In this document: piece after piece, positions 34,747 through 43,113 of the stretch | Layout: the number at the start of each line of letters is the position of its first letter | How positions within the stretch are numbered: the stretch's first letter is position 1 | NCBI GenBank assembly: GCA_945787295.1 | Contig: CALZHQ010000006.1 | Span: 23,707 to 87,706, forward strand | Origin: an uncultured Desulfuromonadales bacterium | GTDB taxonomy: Bacteria; Desulfobacterota; Desulfuromonadia; Desulfuromonadales; Geopsychrobacteraceae | Reading direction: 5' to 3' | Length of the DNA stretch: 64,000 nucleotides | Position numbers and translations under genes: made by a program | The notes under the pieces: model-generated | The model's input: the letters and a program-made list of their open reading frames with translations, nothing else | Databases searched by the model: none | What the model was told of the DNA's origin: nothing

Positions 34747-36060
34747 TTATTTGTCGTCCAACTCCTCAGCAACCTGCTGCTGAGTGTCGGAATTATCTGG
34801 CAGGTCGAACAGGGTCCGGACGGCGTCGATATAGAGATCGCCGTCACTGCCGTTTTGTGATTGTTTCAGAATATTGGTCGGATGGTGCAGAATCTTGTTG
34901 ACGATGGCGCTCGCCATCGCTTCGATCGCCTTTCGCTCCTTTTTACCAAGCCCGTTCATACTGGAGAGGGTTTTCTCCACTTCAGCCTTGCGCACCTGGT
35001 CGAGCTGTTGACGCAGCGCAACGATAGTCGGCTTGACCTCGAGTGTCGACATCCACTTCTGGAACTGCAGGATCTCACCCTCGATAATTTTTTCCGCTTT
35101 GGCCGCTTCCTTCTCCCGCTCTTTCATGTTGGCCTGGACCACCCCCTGCAGGTCATCGACATCATAGAGATAGATACCGTCAAGCTTGTTGGCCAAAGGA
35201 TCGATGTCACGCGGCACGGCGATGTCGATCAAAAACATCGGCTTGTGACGGCGGGCCTTGATCACCTCCTTGACTTTCTTGGCTTCCAGGACGTAATCGG
35301 GCGCGCCGGTCGAGGAGAGGACGATGTCGACCCGGTGCAGCTGCTCGCGGAAATTTTCAAATGTAACTGGCACGCCGCCTTCCAGCTCGGCGGCCAGCTT
35401 TTCCGCCCGGGCAAAAGTCCGATTGGTAACCAAGACCTTGCTGACGCCATTATTGATGAAGTGCTTGGCGGCCAGTTCACACATTTCACCGGCGCCGATC
35501 AACATAACCGTTTTATCTTCAAGGGTATCAAAGATCTTGCGGGCCAACTCCACGGCAGCAAAAGAGACTGAGACTGCGTTACTGGCGATGGCTGTTTCAG
35601 TGCGGACCCGTTTGGCAACCGAAAAGGCCTTGTGCAGAAAACGGTTGAGAATCACCCCGGCGGTCTTGAACTCGCTGGCATACCCGTAGGCGGTTTTAAT
35701 CTGGCCGAGAATCTGCGGCTCACCGATGACCATCGAATCGAGGCTGGCAGCGACCCGCAACACGTGCCGAATAGCATCTTCCCCTTCGTAGTCATAGAGA
35801 TGCTCATTCAGTTTATCCGCCGGCAGGTCGTGATAATTGGCGAGGAACTTCCTCAACTCGATAATCGCTGCCTCGGGATTACGGCTGGCAGCGTACAGTT
35901 CAACCCGGTTACAGGTGGAAACGATGACTCCTTCAGCAATCGCCGGCAAGGCCAGCAGCTGCTGCGAAGGTTTTTCCATCTCGGTGGGGGCGAAAGCAAC
36001 TTTTTCACGTATCTCGACTGGAGCCGTTTTGTGACTCAGTCCCACTACAACTATATTCAT
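34747..36060 (-). CDS. hemA: Glutamyl-tRNA reductase
   Basis: A 437-residue HemA that makes glutamate-1-semialdehyde from glutamyl-tRNA, the first committed step of C5-pathway heme synthesis. Signature [14 protein letters not shown] (~7-20), catalytic Cys in [10 protein letters not shown] (~50), [13 protein letters not shown] (~118) and the NADPH domain (LIGAGEM) are present. The start has a GGAG box 14 nt away, longer than usual. It follows ccsA by 20 bp. The usual first enzyme and hemL lie elsewhere or are outside the window. Confidence 0.96.
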   Translation of the reverse strand: MNIVVVGLSHKTAPVEIREKVAFAPTEMEKPSQQLLALPAIAEGVIVSTCNRVELYAASRNPEAAIIELRKFLANYHDLPADKLNEHLYDYEGEDAIRHVLRVAASLDSMVIGEPQILGQIKTAYGYASEFKTAGVILNRFLHKAFSVAKRVRTETAIASNAVSVSFAAVELARKIFDTLEDKTVMLIGAGEMCELAAKHFINNGVSKVLVTNRTFARAEKLAAELEGGVPVTFENFREQLHRVDIVLSSTGAPDYVLEAKKVKEVIKARRHKPMFLIDIAVPRDIDPLANKLDGIYLYDVDDLQGVVQANMKEREKEAAKAEKIIEGEILQFQKWMSTLEVKPTIVALRQQLDQVRKAEVEKTLSSMNGLGKKERKAIEAMASAIVNKILHHPTNILKQSQNGSDGDLYIDAVRTLFDLPDNSDTQQQVAEELDDK

Positions 36061-36080
36061 GGTCTGTCTGTCAGCTCCGG

Positions 36081-36911
36081 TTAAAGGTTCGTAAACGCAT
36101 CAAAGGTGTGCTGCCCCCCAAGCAGCAGGTTAACCCCAAGATAAGTAAACAAGAGGAATAGAAAGCCGATGATGGCGCAAATAGCCGCTTTGCGGCCGCG
36201 CCAGCCAACCGACAGCCGGCCATGCAACAATCCGGCATAAAGGAACCAGGTGATCAGTGCCCAGGTCTCTTTCGGATCCCAACTCCAATAGGTTCCCCAG
36301 ACCGTGTTCGCCCAGAAGGCACCACTGATAATCCCCAGGGTCATCAACGGAAAACCGACACTCAGGCAGGTGTAATTCACCTTGTCGAGGCTATCGAGGG
36401 ATGGCAGCAGCTGATAGATTCCGGTGAAGCGTTTACTCTTTAACATCCGGTCCTGAATCAGATACATGACACCGGCACCGAATGAGAGTGCAAATGCGGC
36501 GTTGCCGAGAAAAGCAAAAGCGATATGTACCGGAAACAGCCAGCTGCGCAGTATTGGGTTGATCTGCACCACCATGTCCGGGCTCAAGGCACTGCCGACC
36601 ATCAGCAGAAAGGCCAGCGGCGCGGCAAAAGCTCCCATCACCGAAAGTCGAAAACGCAGATCGAGCAGCAGATAGAGCAACACCAGGCACCAGGCAAAAA
36701 AGGAGAGTGATTCGTGTAGCGTGGTGACAGGCGTTCCGCCGGCCGTTGAATGGCGCACCCCGAAGCTGGCGGCATGCAAAACCACCCCGGCAACCAGGAC
36801 CCAGCGCCCAATCTTTCCGGCCTGCGGTCGCTTTCCGATCATGCCGACCAGATATAAAATACTCGCGACCAGGTAGGTAAGTAATGTCACGTTAAACAAC
36901 AGGGGAAGCAT
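36081..36911 (-). CDS. ccsA: CcsA/HemX-like cytochrome c assembly membrane protein
   Basis: A 276-residue polytopic membrane protein with about eight hydrophobic segments. The heme-handling WWD-like signature [18 protein letters not shown] lies at ~218-235, with conserved His at ~47 and in the C-terminal part. In this family (CcsA/ResC, System II) the protein exports heme for c-type cytochrome maturation; HemX-like relatives sit next to hemA, as here. The partner ccsB/resB is not in the window. It overlaps neither neighbour and starts 2 bp after the upstream gene. Confidence 0.9.
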   Translation of the reverse strand: MLPLLFNVTLLTYLVASILYLVGMIGKRPQAGKIGRWVLVAGVVLHAASFGVRHSTAGGTPVTTLHESLSFFAWCLVLLYLLLDLRFRLSVMGAFAAPLAFLLMVGSALSPDMVVQINPILRSWLFPVHIAFAFLGNAAFALSFGAGVMYLIQDRMLKSKRFTGIYQLLPSLDSLDKVNYTCLSVGFPLMTLGIISGAFWANTVWGTYWSWDPKETWALITWFLYAGLLHGRLSVGWRGRKAAICAIIGFLFLLFTYLGVNLLLGGQHTFDAFTNL

Positions 36912-36913
36912 GC

Positions 36914-37594
36914 TTATTTTATCCCTTCCGGAAGTTGCACCTGTAATAGCTCCAGAGAATATTCGACGCCAAAGGTCTCTATCAACAACTGATCGATTTC
37001 ACTCATTCTTCCCTGCTCGACCAGTGGCAACAAGCGCTCTGCCCAGAACTGGCGCAAAACTTGTTGATTATATTGGTCACCAATCTTCTCAGTCAACCAC
37101 TTTCGCCGGATTCCGGCAACCACCTCTAATGAAAACCCCCAGCTGTCGGCCACTTTTTCAGCCAGGGTATCACGAACCGCCGCCGCCAGCGCCGGGCTAC
37201 CCCCGCCAGTCGACACCGCAACCGTCAACCGCCCCCGGTTCAAAACTGCCGGCAGGCTGAAATCGCCGTCAAAAGCCTGATCCGCCCGGCAACAAAGGAT
37301 CTGCTGCCGGGCGGCTTCATCAACCACCTGTTGGTTCACAACCGAAGAATCGGTACAGGCAAAAACCAGCAGAGCGCCACACAAATCGGCCGGGACAAAA
37401 CCACGACCGAACGATTCAACCGCTGCTGCAGGATAGGGTTTGTCTTTCAGGCAGGGGTCAACCACGCGAACCCGGGCGCCGACCTGCAGTAAGCGGTTAA
37501 TTTTACGCTGCCCAACACGACCAGCGCCGATGACAACTACGAGGCGGTCAAAAAGTTTCAGCATAACAGGGTAGTCGAACTGTTCTGCAGTCAC
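36914..37594 (-). CDS. Precorrin-2 dehydrogenase / sirohydrochlorin ferrochelatase (CysG N-terminal type)
   Basis: A 226-residue protein. The NAD-binding VVVIGAGRVGQRKINRLL (~18-35) and VSTGGGSPALAAAVRD match the Met8p/CysG-N family. It turns precorrin-2 into sirohydrochlorin and possibly inserts iron, completing siroheme with the CobA domain encoded downstream. GTG 37594 is chosen because the family motif YPVMLKLFDR begins before the first ATG. Upstream ribosome-binding signal is weak. Confidence 0.9.
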   Translation of the reverse strand: MTAEQFDYPVMLKLFDRLVVVIGAGRVGQRKINRLLQVGARVRVVDPCLKDKPYPAAAVESFGRGFVPADLCGALLVFACTDSSVVNQQVVDEAARQQILCCRADQAFDGDFSLPAVLNRGRLTVAVSTGGGSPALAAAVRDTLAEKVADSWGFSLEVVAGIRRKWLTEKIGDQYNQQVLRQFWAERLLPLVEQGRMSEIDQLLIETFGVEYSLELLQVQLPEGIK

Positions 37595-37609
37595 GCTCTG
37601 TGTCCCGTG

Positions 37610-38188
37610 TCACACACCAAACAGCTCCGCTTCTACTAGTTCACAAAGCAACTGGCCAGCAAACAGGGATATTTCCAGTTGCCGCGGGACCAAAGCCGTT
37701 CCCATATCGATACAGATCTTCACCCCGTCACGACAGAGCGGGTCGGATTGGCTATCAACCGTCACCAAGGCCACAGGTCGCCCGTTATCGAGCACCTCAT
37801 CACGCAAAGCGCCCAGTGCTGATGATGCGGACCCATCATTAAACAGCAACAACAGATGGTTTTCACTGTTCAGAGCCCGGTAATGACGCACCAGGCGCTG
37901 GTCCTGCTGATCATTGTTGGCCATTACTGCGGCGAGAGCCGGGTCACTACCAAGGGCGATGGCCGGCAAGGCCGGGCGATCAAAACTGAGTCGGTAGGTG
38001 AAATGGCCGGCCAGCAACTGCATAACTGGCTGAAAAGCCGCTCCTCCTGCCAGCAACAATTGGCCGCCGCTGGCGAATAAAGCAGCCACCTGCTGAGCCA
38101 GTCGCGCCATCTCATCGCCCTGCTGCTGGCAAAATTGTCCCAGTAAACCCTGCAGTTGGCTGCAGGATGCCGATATTTTCTGCTTCAT
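37610..38188 (-). CDS. SIS-domain (GmhA/DiaA-like) protein heading the heme operon
   Basis: A 192-residue SIS-domain protein. LFASGGQLLLAGGAAFQPVMQLLAGHF and LLLLFNDGSASSALGALRDEV fit the sugar-isomerase fold, but the usual GNGGSAADAQH segment of GmhA/DiaA is changed (AGGAAFQPVMQ), so isomerase activity is doubtful. ATG 38188 has GAGGAG 6 nt upstream and is preferred over an ATG 15 nt earlier. It is the first gene after a near-consensus promoter and 15 bp ahead of the siroheme gene. Its role in tetrapyrrole synthesis is unknown. Confidence 0.82.
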   Translation of the reverse strand: MKQKISASCSQLQGLLGQFCQQQGDEMARLAQQVAALFASGGQLLLAGGAAFQPVMQLLAGHFTYRLSFDRPALPAIALGSDPALAAVMANNDQQDQRLVRHYRALNSENHLLLLFNDGSASSALGALRDEVLDNGRPVALVTVDSQSDPLCRDGVKICIDMGTALVPRQLEISLFAGQLLCELVEAELFGV

Positions 38189-38242
38189 ATTTCTCCTCTG
38201 CACAAGACAACTTCAACTCGCAAATTTCGCGACAATTGGGGC

Positions 38243-38271
38243 ATGATATGAAGCTGCCTCCAGACTGTCAA
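38243..38271 (-). promoter_or_regulatory. Sigma-70 promoter of the heme operon
   Basis: On the minus strand TTGACA (38266-38271), exactly 17 bp, TATCAT (38243-38248). It lies 55 bp before ATG 38188. Confidence 0.85.
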
Positions 38272-38299
38272 GCAACAGGCTTGCCAAACTGATTGGCTC

Positions 38300-38327
38300 T
38301 TGATATTTTTGGCCAGTTCTATATATT
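38300..38327 (+). promoter_or_regulatory. Candidate promoter and inverted repeat before trxA
   Basis: TTGATA (38300-38305), 16 bp, TATATT (38322-38327). The inverted repeat TTTGGA-N7-TCCAAA (38326-38344) overlaps the end of the -10 and could be a repressor site. Confidence 0.5.
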
Positions 38328-38391
38328 TGGATATCAATTCCAAACCTATTGATTCCATCCATGATGCCAACACCGAATAAAGGAGAACCTG

Positions 38392-38721
38392 ATGGCTGGT
38401 GATAAAGTTGTAGAGTTTACCGATGATAATTTTGAAGCTGATGTTCTGAAGTCTGATGTCCCGGTGCTGGTCGATTTCTGGGCCACCTGGTGTGCACCCT
38501 GTAAAGCAATTGCTCCGGTTATTGACCAACTGGCAGAAGAGTTTGAGGGTAAGGTCAAGATCGGCAAAGTTAATGTCGATGAAAATCCAGCCACTCCGGG
38601 CCAATATGGAGTTCGTGGAATTCCAACCATGATTCTGTTCAAAGACGGCCAGATTGTCGATCAGCTGGTCGGCGCCGTTCCAAAAAACCAACTGGAAGGC
38701 TTGCTGCAAAAAGTTCTTTAA
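38392..38721 (+). CDS. trxA: Thioredoxin
   Basis: A 109-residue thioredoxin. The active site is WCAPC (Cys34, Cys37), with Ala in place of the usual Gly of WCGPC. The cis-proline in GIPTMILF and the buried Asp28 are present. It is a cytoplasmic disulfide reductant. The gene stands alone, divergent from the heme operon, and is followed by a terminator at 38735. WCAPC is a known natural variant and is not expected to destroy function. Confidence 0.95.
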   Translation: MAGDKVVEFTDDNFEADVLKSDVPVLVDFWATWCAPCKAIAPVIDQLAEEFEGKVKIGKVNVDENPATPGQYGVRGIPTMILFKDGQIVDQLVGAVPKNQLEGLLQKVL

Positions 38722-38734
38722 GTGATCAACTTCG

Positions 38735-38760
38735 AAGGGCTCCCGAATCGGGGGCCCTTT
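38735..38760 (+). terminator. Terminator after trxA
   Basis: AAGGGCTCCCG (38735-38745) pairs with CGGGGGCCCTT (38749-38759) with one G-T pair and a 3-nt loop, followed by TTGGTTT. It also lies at the 3' end of the convergent operon. Confidence 0.8.
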
Positions 38761-38763
38761 GGT

Positions 38764-39291
38764 TTATTCAGACTCAATCCCTTGCAATGTTTGCCTAATT
38801 TTATCTTTTTCCTCTGTCGATATCCTTGCACCAGCCAATTCTTTCAGCAATTCCTGCTTACCGGTCCGAGCCTTGGCCATCTCCTCATCCGCCTTTTTAA
38901 CAATTTCACGAGAGCCGTAGTCCCAGCTTCGTCGCGCCTGACGTTTCTCGACGACCGCCTGCTGGTAGCTCTGCAACAACTCTTCTGCCCGACTTTGGAG
39001 TTGCTGCTCCAGGTCCTCTTTCTGCTGCAAGGCCTGCTCAGCAGACTGAACACTCCGCTTGAATTCATCACTGGCACCCCGGGGTTGTGGAGTCGCCGGA
39101 ACAAAATTCAGGTTATCGGCACTCCCCGGTTTAATCGTTTTCTCTTTACCGATGCATTCTTCCGGCAAACCCTGCAGATTATCAGAAAAATGCATCCGCC
39201 CCTCGCCGTCACGACAGGAATAAGTCTGTGGCCAGGCTGACAAAACAGAAAAAGCGACCATTAGAACAATCAACAGCAAGACACGCATCAA
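38764..39291 (-). CDS. DUF4124-domain exported protein
   Basis: A 175-residue protein. A signal peptide (~1-21) leads into a DUF4124 motif (YSCRDGEGRMHFSDNLQGLP, ~24-43), then a long predicted coiled coil (~75-170; repeated Gln/Glu/Lys heptads). DUF4124 proteins are periplasmic with unknown function. It is the last gene of the dapF-HAD-nfo-dtd operon, 12 bp after dtd. Confidence 0.82.
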   Translation of the reverse strand: MMRVLLLIVLMVAFSVLSAWPQTYSCRDGEGRMHFSDNLQGLPEECIGKEKTIKPGSADNLNFVPATPQPRGASDEFKRSVQSAEQALQQKEDLEQQLQSRAEELLQSYQQAVVEKRQARRSWDYGSREIVKKADEEMAKARTGKQELLKELAGARISTEEKDKIRQTLQGIESE

Positions 39292-39303
39292 CTCGGTCCT
39301 TTC

Positions 39304-39753
39304 TTAAAATTGGCGGTGGCTGTCGAGCATGATGGTCACCGGGCCGTCATTAAGCAGATCGACAGCCATGTCGGCCTGAAAGCTCCCGGTTTGTACCGGC
39401 AAATCCATACGACGCAAACGGTCGACAAAATAACCACACAAAGGTTCGGCCAGCTCCGGCAGCGCGGCCTGACTGAAACCGGGACGCCGCCCCTTACGGC
39501 AATCGGCCAGCAAAGTGAATTGGGACACCACCAGTAGCTCTCCGGACAAATCGAGGACTGATAGGTTCATTTTACCAGCCTCGTCCTCGAAAATCCGCAA
39601 ACCGGCGATCTTTTCCGCCAGGTAATCGGCGGCCTTTTCATCATCGCCCTGCTCGATGCCGAGCAGCACCAGCAATCCCGCACCGATATCAGCGATTTTC
39701 TCATTTCCAACCGTTACACCGGCCCGGCTGACCCGCTGTATGACTGCACGCAT
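39304..39753 (-). CDS. dtd: D-aminoacyl-tRNA deacylase
   Basis: A 149-residue Dtd. It hydrolyses D-aminoacyl-tRNAs. [15 protein letters not shown], the [17 protein letters not shown] box and the C-terminal Gly-Pro motif NDGPVTIML are present. ATG 39753 has AGAGG 8 nt upstream; an in-frame ATG at 39876 lies inside nfo. It starts 1 bp after the nfo stop codon, so the two are coupled. Confidence 0.94.
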   Translation of the reverse strand: MRAVIQRVSRAGVTVGNEKIADIGAGLLVLLGIEQGDDEKAADYLAEKIAGLRIFEDEAGKMNLSVLDLSGELLVVSQFTLLADCRKGRRPGFSQAALPELAEPLCGYFVDRLRRMDLPVQTGSFQADMAVDLLNDGPVTIMLDSHRQF

Positions 39754-39754
39754 G

Positions 39755-40636
39755 TTAAACAACCTCTCCCTGTTGACCCGCGAGTTGCCGCAATAATGCC
39801 AGATTGGCGAAATCATCACAGTGTTTGTCTCCGGGGGGAGTTTCGATAATTTTCGCCACGGCGGAAAAACGCTCATCTTGCATCAGCGCTGCGAACCCCG
39901 CCGGGCCAATCAAACCACGGCCGACATGATCGTGCCGATCAACCCGCGAGCCGAGCGGTTTTTTGCTGTCGTTCATATGAAACAGGGCCAGCTTTTCCGT
40001 ACCGAGCAAACGATCAAAGTTGGCCATCACCTCGGCACAGCTTTCGGGGCTAGTTAAATCATATCCAGCGGTAAAGGCATGGCAAGTATCGAAACAGATC
40101 GCCAGATTGCCCTGCGGCAGTCGCTCGAGAATTTCCGCCAGCTCCTCAAAGCAGGCGCCAAGGCAGGTCCCCTGCCCGGCGGTATTTTCCACCAGCACCC
40201 GCACATCTGTGGGCGCCTGAGAAAAAACCGTGCGAAAACTTTCGATCAAGGTGTTCAGTCCGGCTTGACTCCCTTGCCCGACGTGGGCGCCAGGGTGCAT
40301 GACCAGATCTTCGATCCCGAGCAGAGAGCTGCGCTCCATTTCATCGATAAACGCGGCGATCGATTTGTTACGTAATGCGGCATCGGGGCTGGCCAGGTTG
40401 ATCAGGTAGCTGTCATGGACAGCCACATAGTCGATCTCGCTGTTCTGACGCGCAGCACGGAAAGCAGCAACGGAATCGGCGGCGAGCGGTTTTGCCTGCC
40501 AGCGGCTGGCATTACGGGTAAAAATCTGAATGGCGCTGCAACCGATCGCTTCACCACGGGCGATCGCCTTCTCAATCCCGCCGGCAATCGACACATGGGC
40601 ACCGACCAGCAGCTTTTGTCGGGCGGAGGGCTTCAC
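39755..40636 (-). CDS. nfo: Deoxyribonuclease IV (endonuclease IV)
   Basis: A 293-residue TIM-barrel AP endonuclease for base excision repair. GAHVSIAGG (~12-20), the metal ligands in [12 protein letters not shown] (~185) and [23 protein letters not shown] (~220-242) are complete. The start is GTG 40636, overlapping the upstream stop by 4 bp (GTGA); AGG boxes lie upstream. It is part of a five-gene operon. Confidence 0.95.
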   Translation of the reverse strand: MKPSARQKLLVGAHVSIAGGIEKAIARGEAIGCSAIQIFTRNASRWQAKPLAADSVAAFRAARQNSEIDYVAVHDSYLINLASPDAALRNKSIAAFIDEMERSSLLGIEDLVMHPGAHVGQGSQAGLNTLIESFRTVFSQAPTDVRVLVENTAGQGTCLGACFEELAEILERLPQGNLAICFDTCHAFTAGYDLTSPESCAEVMANFDRLLGTEKLALFHMNDSKKPLGSRVDRHDHVGRGLIGPAGFAALMQDERFSAVAKIIETPPGDKHCDDFANLALLRQLAGQQGEVV

Positions 40637-41280
40637 GTGCCTACCTGGCTCCAGGCTTGCAGCAAGTTAGTTACCTGCGCCGGGTGCGCCAGTGTTGCGT
40701 CGACATACGCGTATTCTTTGGCTGTCGCTGCACCGACCAGGACCGTTTTCATGCCGAAAGCTTTGGCCGTTTCCAGGTTTTGCGGCTGATCTTCGACCAT
40801 CACACATTGCTCTCCCTGCAGACCCAATTTTTCCAGCACCAGTCGGTAAGGGTCAGGGTTCGGTTTCGGTTGATAGTTGGCGATACGGATATCGAAAACA
40901 TCGACAAACAGGCCACCGAGTCCAAGGGCGGCAACGACCCGGTCAACATGACAACGTGAACCGTTGGTAAAAACATAACTCGGCAGCGGCAACTGCTCCA
41001 GAGACTGGCGCAACTCATCGTCCGCCGAAAGCCGACTGCCAACATCGACGGCATGTACGTAGTCGAGGTAGTCTTCAGGGTTCACGGCGTGATGACGGAT
41101 CAGACCCTGCAGGGTCGCGCCATAATCTTTCCAGTAGCGCCGCCGCAAAATATCCACCTCTTCCGGTTCGATGGCGACAATCTCCTCCATGTAACGGTTG
41201 ATGCGCACATCGATCAACGAAAACAGGTCACGCTCTGCGGGATAAAGTGTGTTATCAAGATCAAACAGGACTGCTTGCAT
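40633..41280 (-). CDS. HAD-family hydrolase (pyrimidine 5'-nucleotidase-like)
   Basis: A 215-residue HAD protein. Motif I DLDNTLYP (~7-14), motif II TNG (~104), motif III Lys in YQPKPNPD and motif IV VEDQPQN are present, so it should be catalytically competent. The DLDNTLYPA start and the cap segment resemble Sdt1/YjjG-like pyrimidine 5'-nucleotidases. The substrate is not certain. It lies 15 bp after dapF and overlaps nfo by 4 bp. Confidence 0.9.
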   Translation of the reverse strand: MQAVLFDLDNTLYPAERDLFSLIDVRINRYMEEIVAIEPEEVDILRRRYWKDYGATLQGLIRHHAVNPEDYLDYVHAVDVGSRLSADDELRQSLEQLPLPSYVFTNGSRCHVDRVVAALGLGGLFVDVFDIRIANYQPKPNPDPYRLVLEKLGLQGEQCVMVEDQPQNLETAKAFGMKTVLVGAATAKEYAYVDATLAHPAQVTNLLQAWSQVGT

Positions 41281-41295
41281 AAATCGCCTAACTCG

Positions 41296-42135
41296 CTACT
41301 TTGGGTCATACTCACCACTGAAAACTTCGACCGCCGGCCCGGTCATCATCACCGAGCCAGTTGTCAGCCATTCCATTTCCAAGTCACCACCACGCAAATG
41401 ATTGGTCATCCTCCGCTCGGTCCGCCCGGTCAGCACCCCGGCTACGGTCACAGCCGATGCGCCGGTCCCGCAGGCCAGGGTTTCCCCGGCACCCCGCTCC
41501 CAGGTCCGCTGCTTGACCTCGGTCGGACTGAGAACTTCGACAAACTCGACATTGATCCGTTGTGGAAACCAGGAATGCCGTTCGATCTGCGGACCGATCC
41601 GCTCAAGCTGACATTTCTCAACATCGTCGACGAATATCACACAGTGCGGGTTGCCCATAGAAACACAGGTGACTTCAATATTATTTTCATCTACCGGGAG
41701 TTCAATGGCAACGGCTTGTTCATCCGCATCTCCCCGCATCGGCAGATCTCTGCGCAGCAGTTTCGGCGCCCCCATATTCACCTGGACACGCTGCACCAAT
41801 CCCGACTCACCAAGAAACAGATGCAGCGGCAGAATCCCGCTTACGGTTTCCACCTCGATCGACAGCTGCTGAACCAGGCCGTGATCGTAGGCATACTTGG
41901 CAACACAGCGGATTCCATTGCCGCACATTTCAGCCTCGCTACCATCAGCGTTGAACATGCGCATCCTTATATCCGCCTGTTCAGACGGCAAAATCAGTAT
42001 CAAGCCATCAGAGCCGACACCAAAATTCCGGTTACTGACCCTCTGTGCCAGGATAACCGGATCTTCAATCTGCTCTTCAAAACAGTTGATGTAAACATAA
42101 TCGTTGCCGGCACCATGCATTTTGGTGAATTTCAT
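41296..42135 (-). CDS. dapF: Diaminopimelate epimerase
   Basis: A 279-residue DapF. It converts LL- to meso-diaminopimelate for lysine and peptidoglycan. The two catalytic Cys lie in EMCGNGIRCVA and ETLACGTGAS; MKFTKMHGAGNDYV is the usual start. ATG 42135 has AAGGA upstream; an in-frame ATG at 42255 lies in the divergent spacer. First gene of the operon that runs to the DUF4124 gene. Confidence 0.96.
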   Translation of the reverse strand: MKFTKMHGAGNDYVYINCFEEQIEDPVILAQRVSNRNFGVGSDGLILILPSEQADIRMRMFNADGSEAEMCGNGIRCVAKYAYDHGLVQQLSIEVETVSGILPLHLFLGESGLVQRVQVNMGAPKLLRRDLPMRGDADEQAVAIELPVDENNIEVTCVSMGNPHCVIFVDDVEKCQLERIGPQIERHSWFPQRINVEFVEVLSPTEVKQRTWERGAGETLACGTGASAVTVAGVLTGRTERRMTNHLRGGDLEMEWLTTGSVMMTGPAVEVFSGEYDPK

Positions 42136-42222
42136 AACTTTTCCTTCAGTTGTTGTTGACCTACGGTCTCTGATACTATAAACAGCGTCTGGAATGCTCA
42201 CAACTGAAATTACGGAGATAAT

Positions 42223-42447
42223 ATGGCTTTTAATCTGAAAACCAAACTCTGGCAAACCGGCGCCCTCGATTGGTGGGCAATGATCGACGGTGAAGATGTC
42301 TATCTCGGCAACCGTGAATTCCCGCTGCCCCCGGAAGAAGGGGATGAATGGCTGGTTCGGGCCAATGGCGATCGTTTCAAGGTCATTGATGGAGAAATCC
42401 GCCTGATCGCTAAAGAGGAGGCCCCGGAGCCATGGCGGACTTACTGA
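42223..42447 (+). CDS. Small conserved-looking protein of unknown function
   Basis: A 74-residue soluble protein, acidic, with aromatic residues (LDWWAMIDGEDVYLGNREFPLPPEEGDEW) and a predicted small beta fold resembling DUF3006-like proteins, though that is not certain. GGAG lies upstream of ATG 42223. The 3' end overlaps the next gene by 16 bp, so the two are translationally coupled. Confidence 0.7.
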   Translation: MAFNLKTKLWQTGALDWWAMIDGEDVYLGNREFPLPPEEGDEWLVRANGDRFKVIDGEIRLIAKEEAPEPWRTY

Positions 42448-43049
42448 TCGTCCAACTGGACGCCAGCCAGATGGATAACTATTCGTACCTGATCTATTGC
42501 CCGGAGACCATGCAGGGAGCGGCAGTCGACCCCTCGATGCGACCGGAAGTGTTGATCGCGGAAGCTAAAAGACTCGGTGTCACTTTGACCTTGCTGCTGA
42601 ACACCCACGGCCACCAGGATCATATCGCTGGCAATCCGCAGATCCTGGAACAGGGCGACATTCGACTAGCGGCCCATCCGTCCGATATGCCGAAACCAGA
42701 TATCCCGCTGGCCGAGGGGTCGAAAATACTTTTGGGAAAAGGCGAGATTGAAGTTCTGCATACACCGGGTCACACGCCCGGTTCGGTCGTCTTCAAAACC
42801 GGGAAAAACCTCATCACTGGCGACACTCTGTTTGTCAGCCGTTGTGGTCGGGCCGACCTGCCCGGCAGTAACGTTGACGACCTTTACAACAGTCTGCAAC
42901 GGCTGAAATCTCTGCCGCCAGAATGCAAAGTTTTCCCCGGCCACAACTACGGTCCGATCCCGACCTCAACCATCGGCTGGGAACTGGAGAACAACGACTT
43001 CATCAAATGTCACGACTTGCCAAGTTTTATTAAGTTGCGCCTTGGCTGA
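42432..43049 (+). CDS. Metallo-beta-lactamase-fold hydrolase (glyoxalase II-like)
   Basis: A 205-residue MBL-fold hydrolase. The metal-binding THGHQDH (~58-64), HTPGHTPGS (~110-118), GDTLF (~131) and PGHNYGP (~170) motifs are complete. This is the compact glyoxalase-II-like branch; the substrate may be a thioester but is not known. It overlaps a small upstream gene by 16 bp. No persulfide-dioxygenase Fe-site features were checked. Confidence 0.9.
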   Translation: MADLLIVQLDASQMDNYSYLIYCPETMQGAAVDPSMRPEVLIAEAKRLGVTLTLLLNTHGHQDHIAGNPQILEQGDIRLAAHPSDMPKPDIPLAEGSKILLGKGEIEVLHTPGHTPGSVVFKTGKNLITGDTLFVSRCGRADLPGSNVDDLYNSLQRLKSLPPECKVFPGHNYGPIPTSTIGWELENNDFIKCHDLPSFIKLRLG

Positions 43050-43057
43050 ATAACAGA

Positions 43058-43091
43058 ACAGGCCCCTGAAGCTGCTACTCCAGGGGCCTGT
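43058..43091. terminator. Convergent hairpin shared by the MBL and RDD genes
   Basis: ACAGGCCCCTG (43058-43068) pairs perfectly with CAGGGGCCTGT (43081-43091). A 12-nt loop separates them. The T-tract is weak on either strand, so it may be a bidirectional but inefficient terminator. Confidence 0.6.
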
Positions 43092-43113
43092 CAAACGTTA
43101 AACGGCTCAGCAC

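Noticed and set aside
41053..42159. Plus-strand frame of 368 codons opposite dapF
   Set aside because: Antisense to dapF and the HAD gene; no domain, no ribosome-binding site.
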